DNA of 64,000 bases, taken from contig NC_057924.1 of assembly GCF_018873765.1 (NCBI RefSeq), positions 2,728,001-2,792,000 on the forward strand, in the 5' to 3' direction. Made by a program: the position numbers and the translations under genes. The notes beneath the pieces were generated by a model, which made no database searches, was not told the DNA's origin, and saw nothing but the letters and a program-made list of their open reading frames with translations. Below are positions 48,142 to 59,583 of the stretch, in pieces. Each line of letters opens with the position of its first letter. Within the stretch, counting starts at the first letter, position 1. The DNA is from Telopea speciosissima. Lineage: Eukaryota; Streptophyta; Magnoliopsida; Proteales; Proteaceae.

Positions 48142-49878
48142 ATCTTTCTCTTCCCCCACCCTTTCCCCCACCCCTTTGATAACCTCTTAATGTAATGCTT
48201 CATCCGACATCTTTTTAGGGACACAGAAATAATAGTTCTAAAAATTCTCTCCACCCATGGTAAAGAGGGAATCTTTTTATCCACCCCATCTGACCCTCTG
48301 GATTGGAAGACACTGTAGACCATAAAGAAAAGGGGATGGAAGTTAAGAATGAACCCAAAGTCCAATCACAACGTAACATTATCAGTGGTGAGGAGATTAT
48401 TTCTTCACCCTAGGTGAATAAGAACTTAATCCCTAAAAATTGGACTGGAACCAAGTTCTTTCCAAGCCGGAGACTGAAGCAAATCAGTTATTTTGATGGT
48501 TTTTTCTTTGGGTTGGGTGGTTGGATGTAATAAACTACTTAATCTGGTCCAACAGGCTCAGGTTTTTGAAAATACCATTGATTGAATAGTTATAAGTTGA
48601 AATACCATTGATGATGCTTTACCCGTCCACAAGGATTTAGTTTCACCCGGTATCAATCGCGTCGCCGGTGATACCGATATGTGTCAACCGATATAGGATC
48701 AAAACATCAATTTTTCAACAGAAAAATAAAATAAATATCTATTCTGTATCAGCAAATCCGATACCTAAAACCCTGCCCATCTGTCTTGTTTACTTGTACA
48801 TACCCTACAAAGTAAGAAAAAAAACACCCCACGTCTGGTGATGATAAGGTTAAAACCCATGGTATTAATAAACCCAATTTCGAATACACTTTTTGCTACT
48901 TTAAAAACTTTGAACCATCAAAGGTTGATTCTTGACGGAGAATACCATTTGGTAGGACTCAAGACTAGGGTTCAAAAACCCAGAATCGGGATCCAGATCG
49001 GATCAGAAATGGACTGAATCGATTAGTAATCAACCCAAATCAGCCATATTCTACCCTAACCCTAGAATCTGTACCTGGATCCAGGGCCAATCCAATTCCA
49101 AATTTTCAATCCCTGCTTAGGACTTGGGTTGGTCCCTAATTTTGCCACCACTCGGTCCTTTTGGACCCTAATTTTGACAGATGATTAGATCCATACCATA
49201 GCCTAGATGGTTCTCAAATTTTTTTAAACACCCAAGCCTCCAAGGTACATTACCCTTTAATGACTTGAGAAATGGTAGAGAATATTTACCATTTTGGAGG
49301 TTCAAGTCCAAGGCCATATGGTTTAGTAAGCATAATACCACTAAATTGACCAATGGCAAAACCAAGAATTTCTGAGTTGACCCACATCACTGCTCCTTAC
49401 ATGTTTTTGAGCAGAGCTTATGGATCAGGCACATAAATAAATCCACAAATTCCATAAATTCCTCGAAACAGAATTCCATCATGTAATTGAGCATCAGACA
49501 TCAACGGCTCAAGTTAATCGTCCGTTGGGCTGTAATTTGTTGATCTGCAATTAAAAGTTGTCAAAAATAAATCAGACATCCCTCTTAAGAGAAATCTTTA
49601 AGTGCTATAGTGAGTATACAATTGTCTGACTGGAAACCTTTTTATGTAAGCATATTGATTTCACATTTGTACATAATAAGTCTTTGGCTAATAAAGGTTA
49701 ATCAAATATACCACAAGAGGCAGCTTTTAGAAGGCAATTAATTGCTTGTGAAAAAATTAACATGATAAATGCAACAACAGTTAATTTGATGGGGAACAAT
49801 GAGATCTTGACTGAGTGATACATTGATACTTGCCTTCTGCAAAGAACACCTGCTGCTTTTATTTTCTTCGGAAAAATC
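48142..49878. other. Gene-free region downstream of the WRKY gene
   Basis: No gene was recognised. The part near 49400-49878 should contain the WRKY 3' UTR. Degenerate repeat sequence ('accgatatgtgtcaaccgata') occurs near 48670-48760. Confidence 0.5.
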
Positions 49879-50903
49879 TTACGGACCCAATACTAATCTT
49901 CCGATGTTCTGTTGGTATGGGTTTGAGGAATGATTTAAAGGTGTAGTCTCAAAGCTAAAGCCTTCAACCCAGTCTTCCCTGGGTGCATATTGTTCCATGC
50001 CACTCCTAAAAGCACCATAATATGCTGAAACAGGTGTTGGTTGAATTATACTACTACAACCGGGACCAGGAATGTTGTGACTTTCAACAGGCTGAATATC
50101 AGGTGTCTGCTGCTTCTCAATTGATTTACTTTCAGGACTTGAGCTAAAGCCTACTCCAAGATCAAGGCTAATGGTATCACTTTCTTCTGGCCTAGTCCTC
50201 AACGTGCTATTTAAAGCCGAGTTGTGAAGAGCAATTCCAGCAGCGTCATGACTACTATTTTTAGCAGCAGGCACATCATGGTTATGTTTCCCTTCATATG
50301 TAGTTATGATCGCTTTTGGATCATGTGATGCCCTCTCCACATGTTTCCTAACTGGGCATCCAGCATTCGTGCACTTGTAGTAACTCCTGCATAACACAAG
50401 TGGGGTTTAGAATAACCATAAAGATCAGACAACCAGAAAAGCAGTTTTACTCTAATGATCATCGACATGTATCTCTGAAAATGTATTGACATAATCCATA
50501 TATTGTAATTTCCATCTGTAAATGAAGTAGCAGGAAAGTAGTTCACACACAGGCTCTCTGAATTCAACATTCAACAACATATTAATTATTGAACCAATTT
50601 TAAAGTGTCATTGATAAGTGATGCAGACAAAGAAGAAGAAAGGGTCTGGTTCATCATTGAGCCAATTTTTTAACCAAACCAGGCCATGCGATTGGGTCTT
50701 AGATAGGATTGGCAAACGTAGGAGATTGGTTTTCGTGCTTTGGTGTTAGTTTCCTATTTGAGTTCTACCTTTGTTTTAGAAAGTAGCCAGGAATTTTATC
50801 TTTAAATATGCATGTAATCCATTGAAATATTCAGAGAGCAAAAATATGGAGTTTTAGTGTTGTCTACATGGCAGAGTAGCAGCTTATTGGCAGTGGTTCC
50901 TCA

Positions 50904-50938
<35 letters not shown>

Positions 50939-53900
50939 TCTTCCTTGCTAAGATGACTACTATTTTTAGCAGCAGGTACATCATGGTTATGTTTCCCCTC
51001 ATATGTGGTTATGATCGCTTTTGGATCATGTGATGCCCTCTCCACGTGTTTCCTAACTGGGCATCCAGCATTCGTGCACTTGTAGTAACTCCTGCATAAC
51101 ACAAGTGGGGTTAAGAATAACCATTAATATCAGACAACCAGAAAAGCAGTTTTACTCTGATGATCATCGACATGTATCTCTGAAAATGTATCGACATAAT
51201 CCATATATTGTAATTTCCATCTGTAAATGAAGTAGCAGGAAAGTAGTTCACACACAGGCTCTCTGAATTCAACATTCAACAACATATTAATTATTGAACC
51301 AATTTTAAAGTGTCATTGATAAGTGATGCAGACAGAAAGAAGAAGGAGAAAAGGTCTGGTTCATCATTGAGCCAATTTTTTAACCAAACCAGGCCATGCG
51401 ATTGGGGTTATTTTAGATTTTAAGTTATATTTTTATATGGGTGTCTTAGATAGGATTGGCAAACGTAGGAGATTGATTTTCGTGCTTTGGTGTTAGTTTC
51501 CTATTTGAGTTCTACCTTTGTTTTAGAAAGTAGCTAGGAGTTTTATCTTCAAATATGCATGTAATTCATTGAAATATTCTGAGAGCATAAATATGGAGTT
51601 TTAGTGTTGTCTACATGGCAGAGTAGCAGCTTGTTGGCAGTGGTTCCTCACTCCTCTCTCTCTATTCTACCTTGCTAAGGTGAGTTCTCCTTCCCACTGG
51701 TTAGTTCCTCCTGCTACTTCTCTTCCTCTTTTCTGTCCTTCTGTTCTTGTTTCTTCTTCCATCGTTCTTGTCAGTCTGATATCCTGTTCTGGGTGGTACT
51801 GGCGGCCCCAAACTTTGGAGTTGATCTCCCTCGTACTGTATCCCTTTCACCCTGAGATTTGGGTCGAAGGTAGCCCTCCCCTGGGCGACCGACCTCACCC
51901 CTTAAACCTTATCCAGTTGTGAGAACCAAATCGACACAGAGACCTATCTTTCCTTCTAATGCCAAGTCTGGTTTCAGAAACTCAGTACTCCTTATTTGGT
52001 TGATGATTTGGATTACTAGTGGTTGCTGATGTGATTACTTTGAAGTAAGAACCTACGCCTGAAACTCCACCTTCAAAAGAGCCAAATCGAAGGTCACTTG
52101 CCTGAAACATAGGAATACCGCAAAGTCCTGTGGTGTCAAAGTTGAAGAAGACATTGGTGATGTTTTTTATGTCACCATCTTAACCTTATTCCCCAAAATA
52201 CTAGTACTTTTTATCTTAATTCTGTTACATCCTTTATTTATTGTTATTGCCTAGTCTAGCCCCGATCAACAAAAACTAATTCCTTTTGAATCCCATCCCA
52301 TTTTTCTACCTTAGTAGACCTCTAAAATTCTGGTTAATTACAGAACTTCCATTAGCCTCATTGTTTGTTTAAGACTTGGGAGGCCCATAAGCAATCCAAA
52401 CCAGTGTTTTCGAATCCCGGATTGCATTAACAAGTTTCTGTTGGCGGACAACTATGTATGTTGGGACTACTCAGCTCATTGGCCCTTTCTGTTGTGTGTC
52501 TTGTTCCATTCTTATGCTGATAATTCTTCTATAATAAGAATTCCATTATTCATCAAAAACTGAACCCCAAACCTGGTAGTTTATGATTTGACAGAAAGGA
52601 CGTACCCAATGCATGAGGCTCCTGCCACTGCGGGGTCTGGGAAGAGTCATAATGTACGCAGCCTTACCCCCACTTCGCGCAGAGGCTGTTTACCGACTTG
52701 AACCTGCAACCACTAGGTCGCAATGGAGCAACCGTACCATTGCACCGAGGTCCGCCCTCTGATATGGTGCACATTAAAGGAGTTACAAGATTGGTCAACT
52801 GACCTAGGAAGAGGTGTGGAAGAAATAAGGGGGAAGAAGGATTCTATTAGGTTATGAAAAAATATGACTTAACTACAGTTGAATGGCGAAACATCCATGT
52901 AACCAACCCAGTTTAATTGCAGTAACGTTTGATTCAGTTGAGTTGTATGCTATAGAAAATAAAGGCAAGAAAACACCAAACTGATTAAACTAATTTTGTC
53001 TTCAACTTCATGTATGATCAACAATATGAGAACATACCTTGGATTTGGATTTCCTTTCACCACTTTCTGCCCATACTTGCGCCAGCGGTACCCGTCATCC
53101 AGTATATCAACCTCACTTAGTGTTTGTACAACAACACGTGGTTCTCGAGTTGGTTTACCCATTGGAGTAACATCCAAACAACCAATGTCCTTTTTCCTGC
53201 TTAAATTTGTTCCGGCAATTAGCACATTGGCTCAATGATACACTAATCAAAGAAAATTCAATAAGGATCTTGGTCAAACAAAATACACCTCCTCTTTGAT
53301 TCAGGATCATCATCATCATCAACCTCATCATCAATCCTGTTTGATTGTGCAGCTGCACCCTCTACATCATCGTCACTTGCGGTGACAGGAGAAAGCTCAT
53401 GTGTACCATTTGGCTCAATCTGATGAGATGTCTGGCCAGGTGCATTGGATGATTTGTCTTCAAATATGAGCATGTCAAGAAGACAAGAAAGGAAAAACAA
53501 TATCAAGTACTTTATTCACTAAAAGGAAGTGCCAAAATTGCAAATCATTAGTGAAGATCTTTAACTTACCGTCTGTGCTTGTTAGGGAAGAAAACCTATC
53601 CAGTCTTTCTTCATGGATGGACAAAATTGTACCAACTGCCAACCGGCGGCTAGGTTGAGGTTTAGGATGATCATGGCTACCCTTATATATAATCTCTGTA
53701 ATCTGTCCATCATGAGATCGTTCAAATTGCTTTTTCACTTGACAGTTAGGATGCGTACATTTGTAATAGCTTCGCGGAAATTCACTTCCTTTCACATGTT
53801 TCTGCCCATATTTTCGCCAGTTATATCCATCATCTGACAATTTCGTAGCCATGATTGAAAGATTGGTGTCTTTATGATCTGACTGCAATGCTTGGATCCT

Positions 53901-54122
53901 GCTATCTGATGAATGATTCTGTGGAAATTCACCAGAAGCAATTTGCAAAGATGCAGTCTCCCTGGAATTAACCAAGGGAATCGGTGGATGTGGAGCATTT
54001 ACAGATAGTTTCAGTTCATGCGATGAGGCTGTCACATTTTCATTTTCGGTTGAAAGTGGCTTCACACACAATTGAGGCTGGCATTGACCTTGGACTTGCA
54101 CAAATGACTCAGCTGCAGAAGC
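49879..54122 (-). CDS. Group I WRKY transcription factor, WRKY20-like (first coding exon not found)
   Basis: A DNA-binding regulator with two WRKY domains. Visible minus-strand exons are 53570-54122, 53289-53457, 53038-53196 and 49879-50386: 462 codons plus stop, all GT-AG and in frame. The N-terminal domain has [11 protein letters not shown] with a C-X4-C...HDH zinc ligand set; the C-terminal domain has [11 protein letters not shown] with C-X4-C...HNH. The intron after NPNPR is the conserved group I phase-2 intron. Linker [15 protein letters not shown] and tail ([24 protein letters not shown]) resemble Arabidopsis WRKY20. The first visible exon starts at an acceptor (TTTTCAAG, 54123) with ASAAESF; roughly 110 N-terminal residues expected from WRKY20 are not seen. 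Family knowledge: nuclear, binds W-boxes (TTGAC). The last intron (50387-53037) contains a duplicated copy of part of the last exon. Confidence 0.88.
50248..51683. repeat. ~705-bp tandem duplication across the WRKY intron/last-exon boundary
   Basis: Two adjacent copies, about 50248-50952 and 50953-51683, start at ATGACTAC inside the last exon and end in intron sequence 'ttgctaag'. Corresponding positions are offset by 705 bp across the exon and acceptor. Intron parts differ by scattered substitutions and a roughly 37-bp indel near 51405; the left copy has a longer CT repeat (50907-50937). Confidence 0.92.
50935..51091 (-). other. Duplicated, in-frame alternative terminal exon of the WRKY gene
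   Basis: This is a second copy of the first 139 bp of the last exon, preceded by the same acceptor (TTATGCAG, exon start 51091). If spliced to the exon ending at 53038 it continues the frame through [10 protein letters not shown] to KNSSH, supplying all zinc ligands of the C-terminal WRKY domain. It then reads LSKEE and stops (TAG 50935-50937). The four differences from the original exon (CAT/CAC, ACT/ACC, GAA/GAG, GTG/GTA) are all synonymous. It is the first acceptor met after exon 53038-53196. Use would give a WRKY protein lacking about 120 C-terminal residues; whether it is used is unknown. Confidence 0.75.
51684..53037. other. Remaining last intron of the WRKY gene
   Basis: Unique intron sequence with no recognised exon apart from the SINE at 52600-52758. 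The acceptor side is duplicated as described for 50248-51683. Confidence 0.6.
52600..52758 (-). mobile_element. Au-type SINE, best-preserved copy
   Basis: On the minus strand: box A TCGGTGCAATGGTACGG, box B GCAGGTTCAAGTCGG, then 'aagtgggggtaaggctgcg' and 'cccagaccccgcagtggcag', the full Au SINE body. It lies in the last intron of the WRKY gene, in the same orientation as the gene. Confidence 0.85.
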
Positions 54123-54322
54123 CTTGAAAACAATAAAGAAAGTTAGAGAACTGATACCTGAAAAAATGTTCTGAAGTATTTTCCATCACAGCAAATACTT
54201 ATAAAACTACTAAGATACAATGCTTTGGGAACCAAGTGTTTATCATGCACAAAAGGAGCACACATGGTACAAATGTGCCACTTATATATGAAACTCTCTA
54301 CTGAAACTACTCTATAAGTTTA

Positions 54323-54479
54323 GGGTAAAAGAACGCTGCCCGGCAGCGTCCCTCTACGCCCTCTCCCATGGGGCAGTGAAATGACCACCCCACCAGTCCC
54401 CTTGGATGCATGTGTGTGCGCTCCCATTGATCCCCGCACTGGCGCAAAGGCCATGCAGCCTGGCAGCAAACCCCTTCCC
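54323..54479. mobile_element. Possible Mutator-type MITE
   Basis: GGGTAAAAGAACGCTGCC at the left and GGCAGCAAACCCCTTCCC at the right form imperfect inverted ends, with flanks ATAAGTTTA and ATAAATTGG only partly alike. It lies just upstream of the first visible WRKY exon. Confidence 0.4.
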
Positions 54480-54779
54480 ATAAATTGGATAGTGCCATAT
54501 TCTGTTTTGTGGGTTCGAGGTTGGTGATGGTATCCAAAGTCTAAAAATTGGATACGGCCATATTCATGCAGAGCCTACATTGACATGATGCCCTGGTTGG
54601 GCATTGTTCCTTCAGTTAAAGTGCAAGGCCTTTCCTATATTCTCATAAGTCATAAGCTTTTGATTCTTCAATAGTCATGTGTTCTCTTTTGGTTCCATCG
54701 AACATATGCCTATAATCTTTAATGAAGCTACTCAATCTTATTCTAGTTGTCTACACATATCCAGTTCCACCATTCTCAC

Positions 54780-55076
54780 TGTTAAGATTATCGTATTTAG
54801 GTGCTTGGGGTTATTTATGTCTTTTGTGGTTCCTTTTAGTTAGTTCTAATTAGTTTTATGTCTCAAGGGTATTTTGGGGTTTTCTATTGTAACTCATTAA
54901 TGTTTTATTATAAATAAACATCTCTCTCACGATTTAGTAATTCAACTAAATCGTGAGAAGTCTTCTTTTCTCTCTCGGTTTTACTCTCTCTTCTTTTCTT
55001 CTTCTTCTTCTTCTTCTTTGCTTTCTTCTTCTAGTTGTCTTGCTACAGGTTAGGTTTTAGATTCAGTTCTGCCACA
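54780..55076 (+). repeat. 5' LTR of the Copia element
   Basis: 297 bp, begins TGTTAAGATTATCG and ends TTCTGCCACA. It contains a TATA-like TATAAATAAACAT region and a TTC-rich 3' part. Confidence 0.95.
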
Positions 55077-55563
55077 TGGTATCAGAGCATTGAATTCTGA
55101 TCCACGAGATTCTCCTTGCTCCTGCTGTTTTGAAGGGTTTTCACTTCTTTGTTTATATCGTGGTCTACAGCAACCATATGCTGCTTATATTGATCTGAAC
55201 TCTAGTCATATATTCATGAAGGACTAGAGTTCTCTGCTATGCTGCAACTGCTTGTGTGTGTCCCTGCTGCTGTTCGAAGCCCTTGAAGATTGGTTCCTTG
55301 CTTGCTCTAAAACCCTGACAATCGATATTCCAAAATTCTGAGGAAATCGATTTGTTTGTTTTTCTGGGATCTGTTCTTCATCCTTGCTGCTGGATTTACA
55401 GTGATTATACATCATTAGTGCTGGTTATTATCGAAGATTATACTTCTGTATTGGGCTGTTCTGCCCTACTCTTCAAGGCTATTGATTTTACCCTGATCAG
55501 GGTTTTTGTTTCTTTTCTTTTGGGCTGTTGTCGCATTGGTGTTTGCATCTATTAATTTCCCTA

Positions 55564-58500
55564 ATGGCTGATACTAAGTCTTCTACCGACAACTTTAACA
55601 TTCAGATTACCAGTGTGAAGCTGAATGGTGCTTCTAATTATCTACTTTGGTCTCAAGCCTTTGAGGTCTATATCACTGCTCGCCGGAAGATGAAATACCT
55701 TACCATGGACCCTCTGCCATCCACTGATGACAAATATGATGATTGGAAGGCTGAGAATGCAACCGTTCTTTGCTGGCTTTGGAATAGCATGGAACCCTCC
55801 ATTGCTTCTAATGTTATGTTCCATAAAACTGCCAAGGGTGTTTGGGAAGAACTCAAGCAAAGCTACTCTCAAGATACAAATCTGTCTCGAATTTATGATC
55901 TCTATGAGAAATTCTTCTCTTTTAAACAAGATGGAAAATCCCTTGGTGAGTATTACAGTTCATTGGAGGGGATGTGCCCAAAAGTCAATTGTTGACTGGA
56001 GAGAAGATCCCCTCTATGAATGAAGCATATTGTCGGCTCCAGAGAGTTGTATTCCCTTCAGTGGTGAAGTCTGATTCAGCTCCTACCAACAAAGATGATT
56101 CTGCCCTGTTCACTTCTACTAGAGGGCGTGGTCGTGGTGGTGGTGGTACCTCTTCTCGCGGTCGTGGTTCTACTTTTGGGCGTGGTCGTGGAGCTGGTTC
56201 TGGAGGTCGTGGGAATATGTCTAACACTGCTGGTTCTGGTTCTGTTGATGCTAGTTCTCGATGGTGCACTCATTGTAATCGGTCTAATCATACTATTGAT
56301 CAGTGTTGGCTCAAACATGGCAAACCACAGTGGGCCCGTGAGCAATTTGCAAACTCTGTTGTATCTGATGATGGGGCTGATTCTGTGCACTCTTCCGACA
56401 CTGCCCCGGGATCCTCTACTGATGGTGGTAATTCTTCTAATGATCTAGTCTCTCAACTCTTACAACGAGTCCAGCAACTTGAGGCTTCTTCTTCTACATC
56501 TACCGCTGTCCTTGGCCACTCAGGTACTTCTGCTTGTTTCGCGTCCTCATCCTCTCCGTGGGTCATTGACTCCGGAGCATCTTCTTACATGACCGGTAAG
56601 CCTAATTTGTTTTCATCTTACACACAGCCCTCTATGTCATCCCGAATTTCTATTGCAGATGGATCCTCTATACCAATCAGTGGTCATGGGAAAGTTTCCT
56701 TGTCTTCTGACATATCTTTAACTAATGTTCTCCATGTTCCCAAGCTTCCTCTTAATCTTTTGTCTGTTAGTCAATTAACTAAAACTTTGAATTGTTCTAT
56801 AACCTTTCACCCTTCTTATTGTGTCTTTCAGGATCTTGCAACAAAGACGAAGATTGGTGGCGGGTATGAGAAGGGAGGCCTATATTACTTTGATTTGGGG
56901 ACTACATCCACTGCAGCGGTTGCTACTTCTCCTGGCGTATCTCCTTTACATTGGCACTATCGGCTAGGACATCCTTCTCTATCTAAGCTACAACACCTTG
57001 TTCCCAGTTGCAAGTCTGTCTCCCGTATCGAGTGTGAAACTTGTGAGCTTGGCAAGCATCATCGTACTGTTTTTCCTTTGAGTCCAAAGTCTAGGAGTAC
57101 TTTATTTTAGTTGGTTCATTCGAATATTTGGGGTCCTTGTAGGGTCAAAAGTCGGTTAGGGCTTTCTTATTTTGTTAGTTTTATTGATGATCATTCTCGG
57201 ATGACGTGGCTGTACCTCTTGAAGGATCGATCTGAATTTGTTTCTATCTTCAAACAGTTTTATAATGAAATTCGAGTTCAATTTGGTGTTCCTTTAAAAA
57301 CTTTGCGTACTGACAATGCCCTTGAATTAATTCAGCGTGAGGTCTCTCAGTTTTGTTCTGACAATGGCATTCTTCACCAAACTTCTTGCTCTTATACACC
57401 CCAACAAAATGGTGTGGCCGAGCGCAAGAATCGCCATTTGTTAGATGTCGCTCGTTCTTTTATGTTTCATATGCATGTTCCCAAACTCTATTGGGCAGAT
57501 GCGGTGTTGACAGCTTGTTTTCTAATTAATCGTATGCCTTCATCTGTTCTAAATAATCAAATTCCTTTCAAAATAGTGTTTCCTGGTCGGGCTGTTGTCT
57601 CTCTTTCTCCTCGTGTTTTTTGGTGTCAATGATCTGTTCATGTGCTTCGCCCCGGGCTTGATAAGTTATCTCCTCGGGCTGTTAAGTGTTTATTTCTTGG
57701 ATATTCTCGTGCTTTTGCTACAGCATTACATTCTACTTTTATTCCCTCTTCTTATACCCTTGCTATGTCTCACCTTGAGTGGAAAAATGCTATGGATGTG
57801 GAGATGGAGGTTCTCATCTCTCGTAAGACTTGGTCTTTGGTTGATCTCCCACCTGGTAAGGATCTTGTTAAGTGTCGTTGGGTGTACACGGTGAAGTACA
57901 ATCCCGATGGTACTGTGGAGCGGCACAAGGCCCGTTTGGTTGCCAAGGGGTTTACCCAGACCTATGGGGTCGATTACTTTGAGACTTTCTCTCCTGTTGC
58001 GCGGCTGAATTCAGTTCGTATCTTGCTTTCTTTGGCTGTTAACCTTGACTGGCCCCTTTTTCAGATGGATGTGAAGAATGTTTTCTTATATGGTGACCTG
58101 CAGGAGGAGGTGTATATGGAGCAACCTCCTGGGTATGTTGCTTAGGGGGAGGATAGTGTCCGAGTTTGTCGCCTTCATAAGGCAATTTATGGACTGAAAC
58201 AGTCTCCCCGTGCCTGGTTTGATAAATTTAGCAGTGTTGTTGCTAGTTGTGGATTTTCTCAATGCTACTCTGATCACTCTATCATTGTTAGACGATAGGG
58301 GTCTAATGTGGTCATCTTAGCAGTATATGTTGATGATATTATTATCACTGGTAATGATGCTTCTGGGATTGCACAGGTGAAGACATATCTACTCGACAAT
58401 TTTCAGATTAAGGATTTGGGTAACCTCCGGTATTTTCTTGGCATTGAGGTTGTTCGCAGTTCTCGCGGTCTAAGCTTGTCCCAAAGGAAGTATGTTCTTG

Positions 58501-59274
58501 ATTTACTTAATGAGTCAGGTATGACGGGTTGTAAACCTATTGATACTCCTATCGATCCTCATGTCAAGTTTGGTGCTTCTGATGACACAGCCTTTAGTGA
58601 TCCACACCATTATAAACGCCTGGTCGGTAGACTTATCTATCTTACAGTTACTCGTCCTGATATCTCTTTTGCTGTGGGTGTTATCAGTCAGTTCATGCAG
58701 ACACCTAAGCAAGTTCATTGGGAAGTTGCGTGTCGTATTTTACGTTACCTTAAGGGTGCTCCTGGCAAAGGGCTTGTCTATCGCCGTCATGGACACACTA
58801 GCATTGTTGGATTTTCTGATGCCGATTGGGCTGGTTCTGATGGTGATCGTAGATCTACTCTGGTTATTGTACTTTCTTTGGTGGTAACTTAGTTACTTGG
58901 AAGAGCAAGAAACAGACTCATTGCTCGCCCAGTGCAGAGTCCGAGTACGAGCTATGGCTCACACAAAGCTGAATTGATGTGGGTTCGTTCTTTATTCATG
59001 AGCTTGGTTATTTAGTGATCAGCCCATGGAGATGCACTGTGATAACCAGGCTGCTATCTATATTGCCAACAACCCGGTGTTTCATGAACGAACCAAGCAC
59101 ATTGAAGTTGACTGTCATGTTGTTCGCGATGCTGTTCTAAAGAAGTTGATTACTACTCCTTTTGTTCGGTCCCAGTTTCAGCTTGGAGATATGTTTACCA
59201 AAGCTTTGTTTCGACCACAGTTTGCAAGTGGCTGTTCCAAGCTAGATCTTGGTGATGTCTACGCTCCAGCTTGA
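55564..59274 (+). pseudogene. Broken Copia gag-pol
   Basis: Gag starts at ATG 55564 (MADTKSSTDNFN) and carries a capsid region; a middle segment appears deleted near 55975, with a frame change. Zinc knuckle CTHCNRSNHTIDQC (C-X2-C-X4-H-X4-C) lies near 56265, and protease DSGAS near 56570. Integrase has HYRLGHPS, then FIDDHSR, LRTDNALE and GVAERKNR supplying the D, D and E residues. Reverse transcriptase has KCRWVYTVK and YVDDIIITGND; RNase H has GFSDADW and ERTKHIEVDCH. Lesions: stop at 57108, frameshift near 57600-57640, a jump from integrase C-terminus to polymerase near 57718 lacking several hundred expected bases, stops near 58143 and 58298, frameshift near 58863, stop near 58974. It cannot make its own proteins. 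Confidence 0.92.
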
Positions 59275-59281
59275 GGGGGAG

Positions 59282-59578
59282 TGTTAAGATTATCGTATTT
59301 AGGTGTTTGGGGTTATTTATGTCTTTTGTGGTTCCTTTTAGTTAGTTCTAATTAGTTTTATGTCTCAAGGGTATTTTGGGGTTTTCTGTTGTAACTCATT
59401 AATGTTTTATTATAAATAAACATCTTTCTCACGATTTAGTAATTCAACTAAATCATGAGAAGTCTTCTTTTCTCTCTCGGTTTTACTCTCTCTTCTTTTC
59501 TTCTTCTTCTTCTTCTTCTTTGCTTTCTTCTTCTAGTTGTCTTGCTACAGGTTAGGTTTTAGATTCAGTTCTGCTACA
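59282..59578 (+). repeat. 3' LTR of the Copia element
   Basis: 297 bp, ending TTCTGCTACA. It differs from the 5' LTR at five sites, all C/T or G/A. Confidence 0.95.
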
Positions 59579-59583
59579 CTCAC

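Larger units (their letters stand above)
54780..59578 (+). mobile_element. Ty1/Copia retrotransposon with both LTRs, defective
   Basis: Both LTRs are 297 bp (54780-55076 and 59282-59578) and 5-bp target repeats CTCAC flank the element (54775-54779 and 59579-59583). The primer binding site TGGTATCAGAGC follows the 5' LTR directly (55077-55088), complementary to initiator tRNA-Met. The polypurine tract TTGAGGGGGAG precedes the 3' LTR. LTRs differ at five positions, all transitions (1.7 percent), so insertion is fairly recent. The coding region is broken by deletions, stops and frameshifts. It is antisense to the WRKY gene, upstream of its first visible exon. Confidence 0.95.

Noticed and set aside
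56076-56448. Open frames antisense to or offset from Copia gag
   Set aside because: They are shadows of the Gly/Arg-rich gag linker; the gag zinc knuckle lies in another frame.
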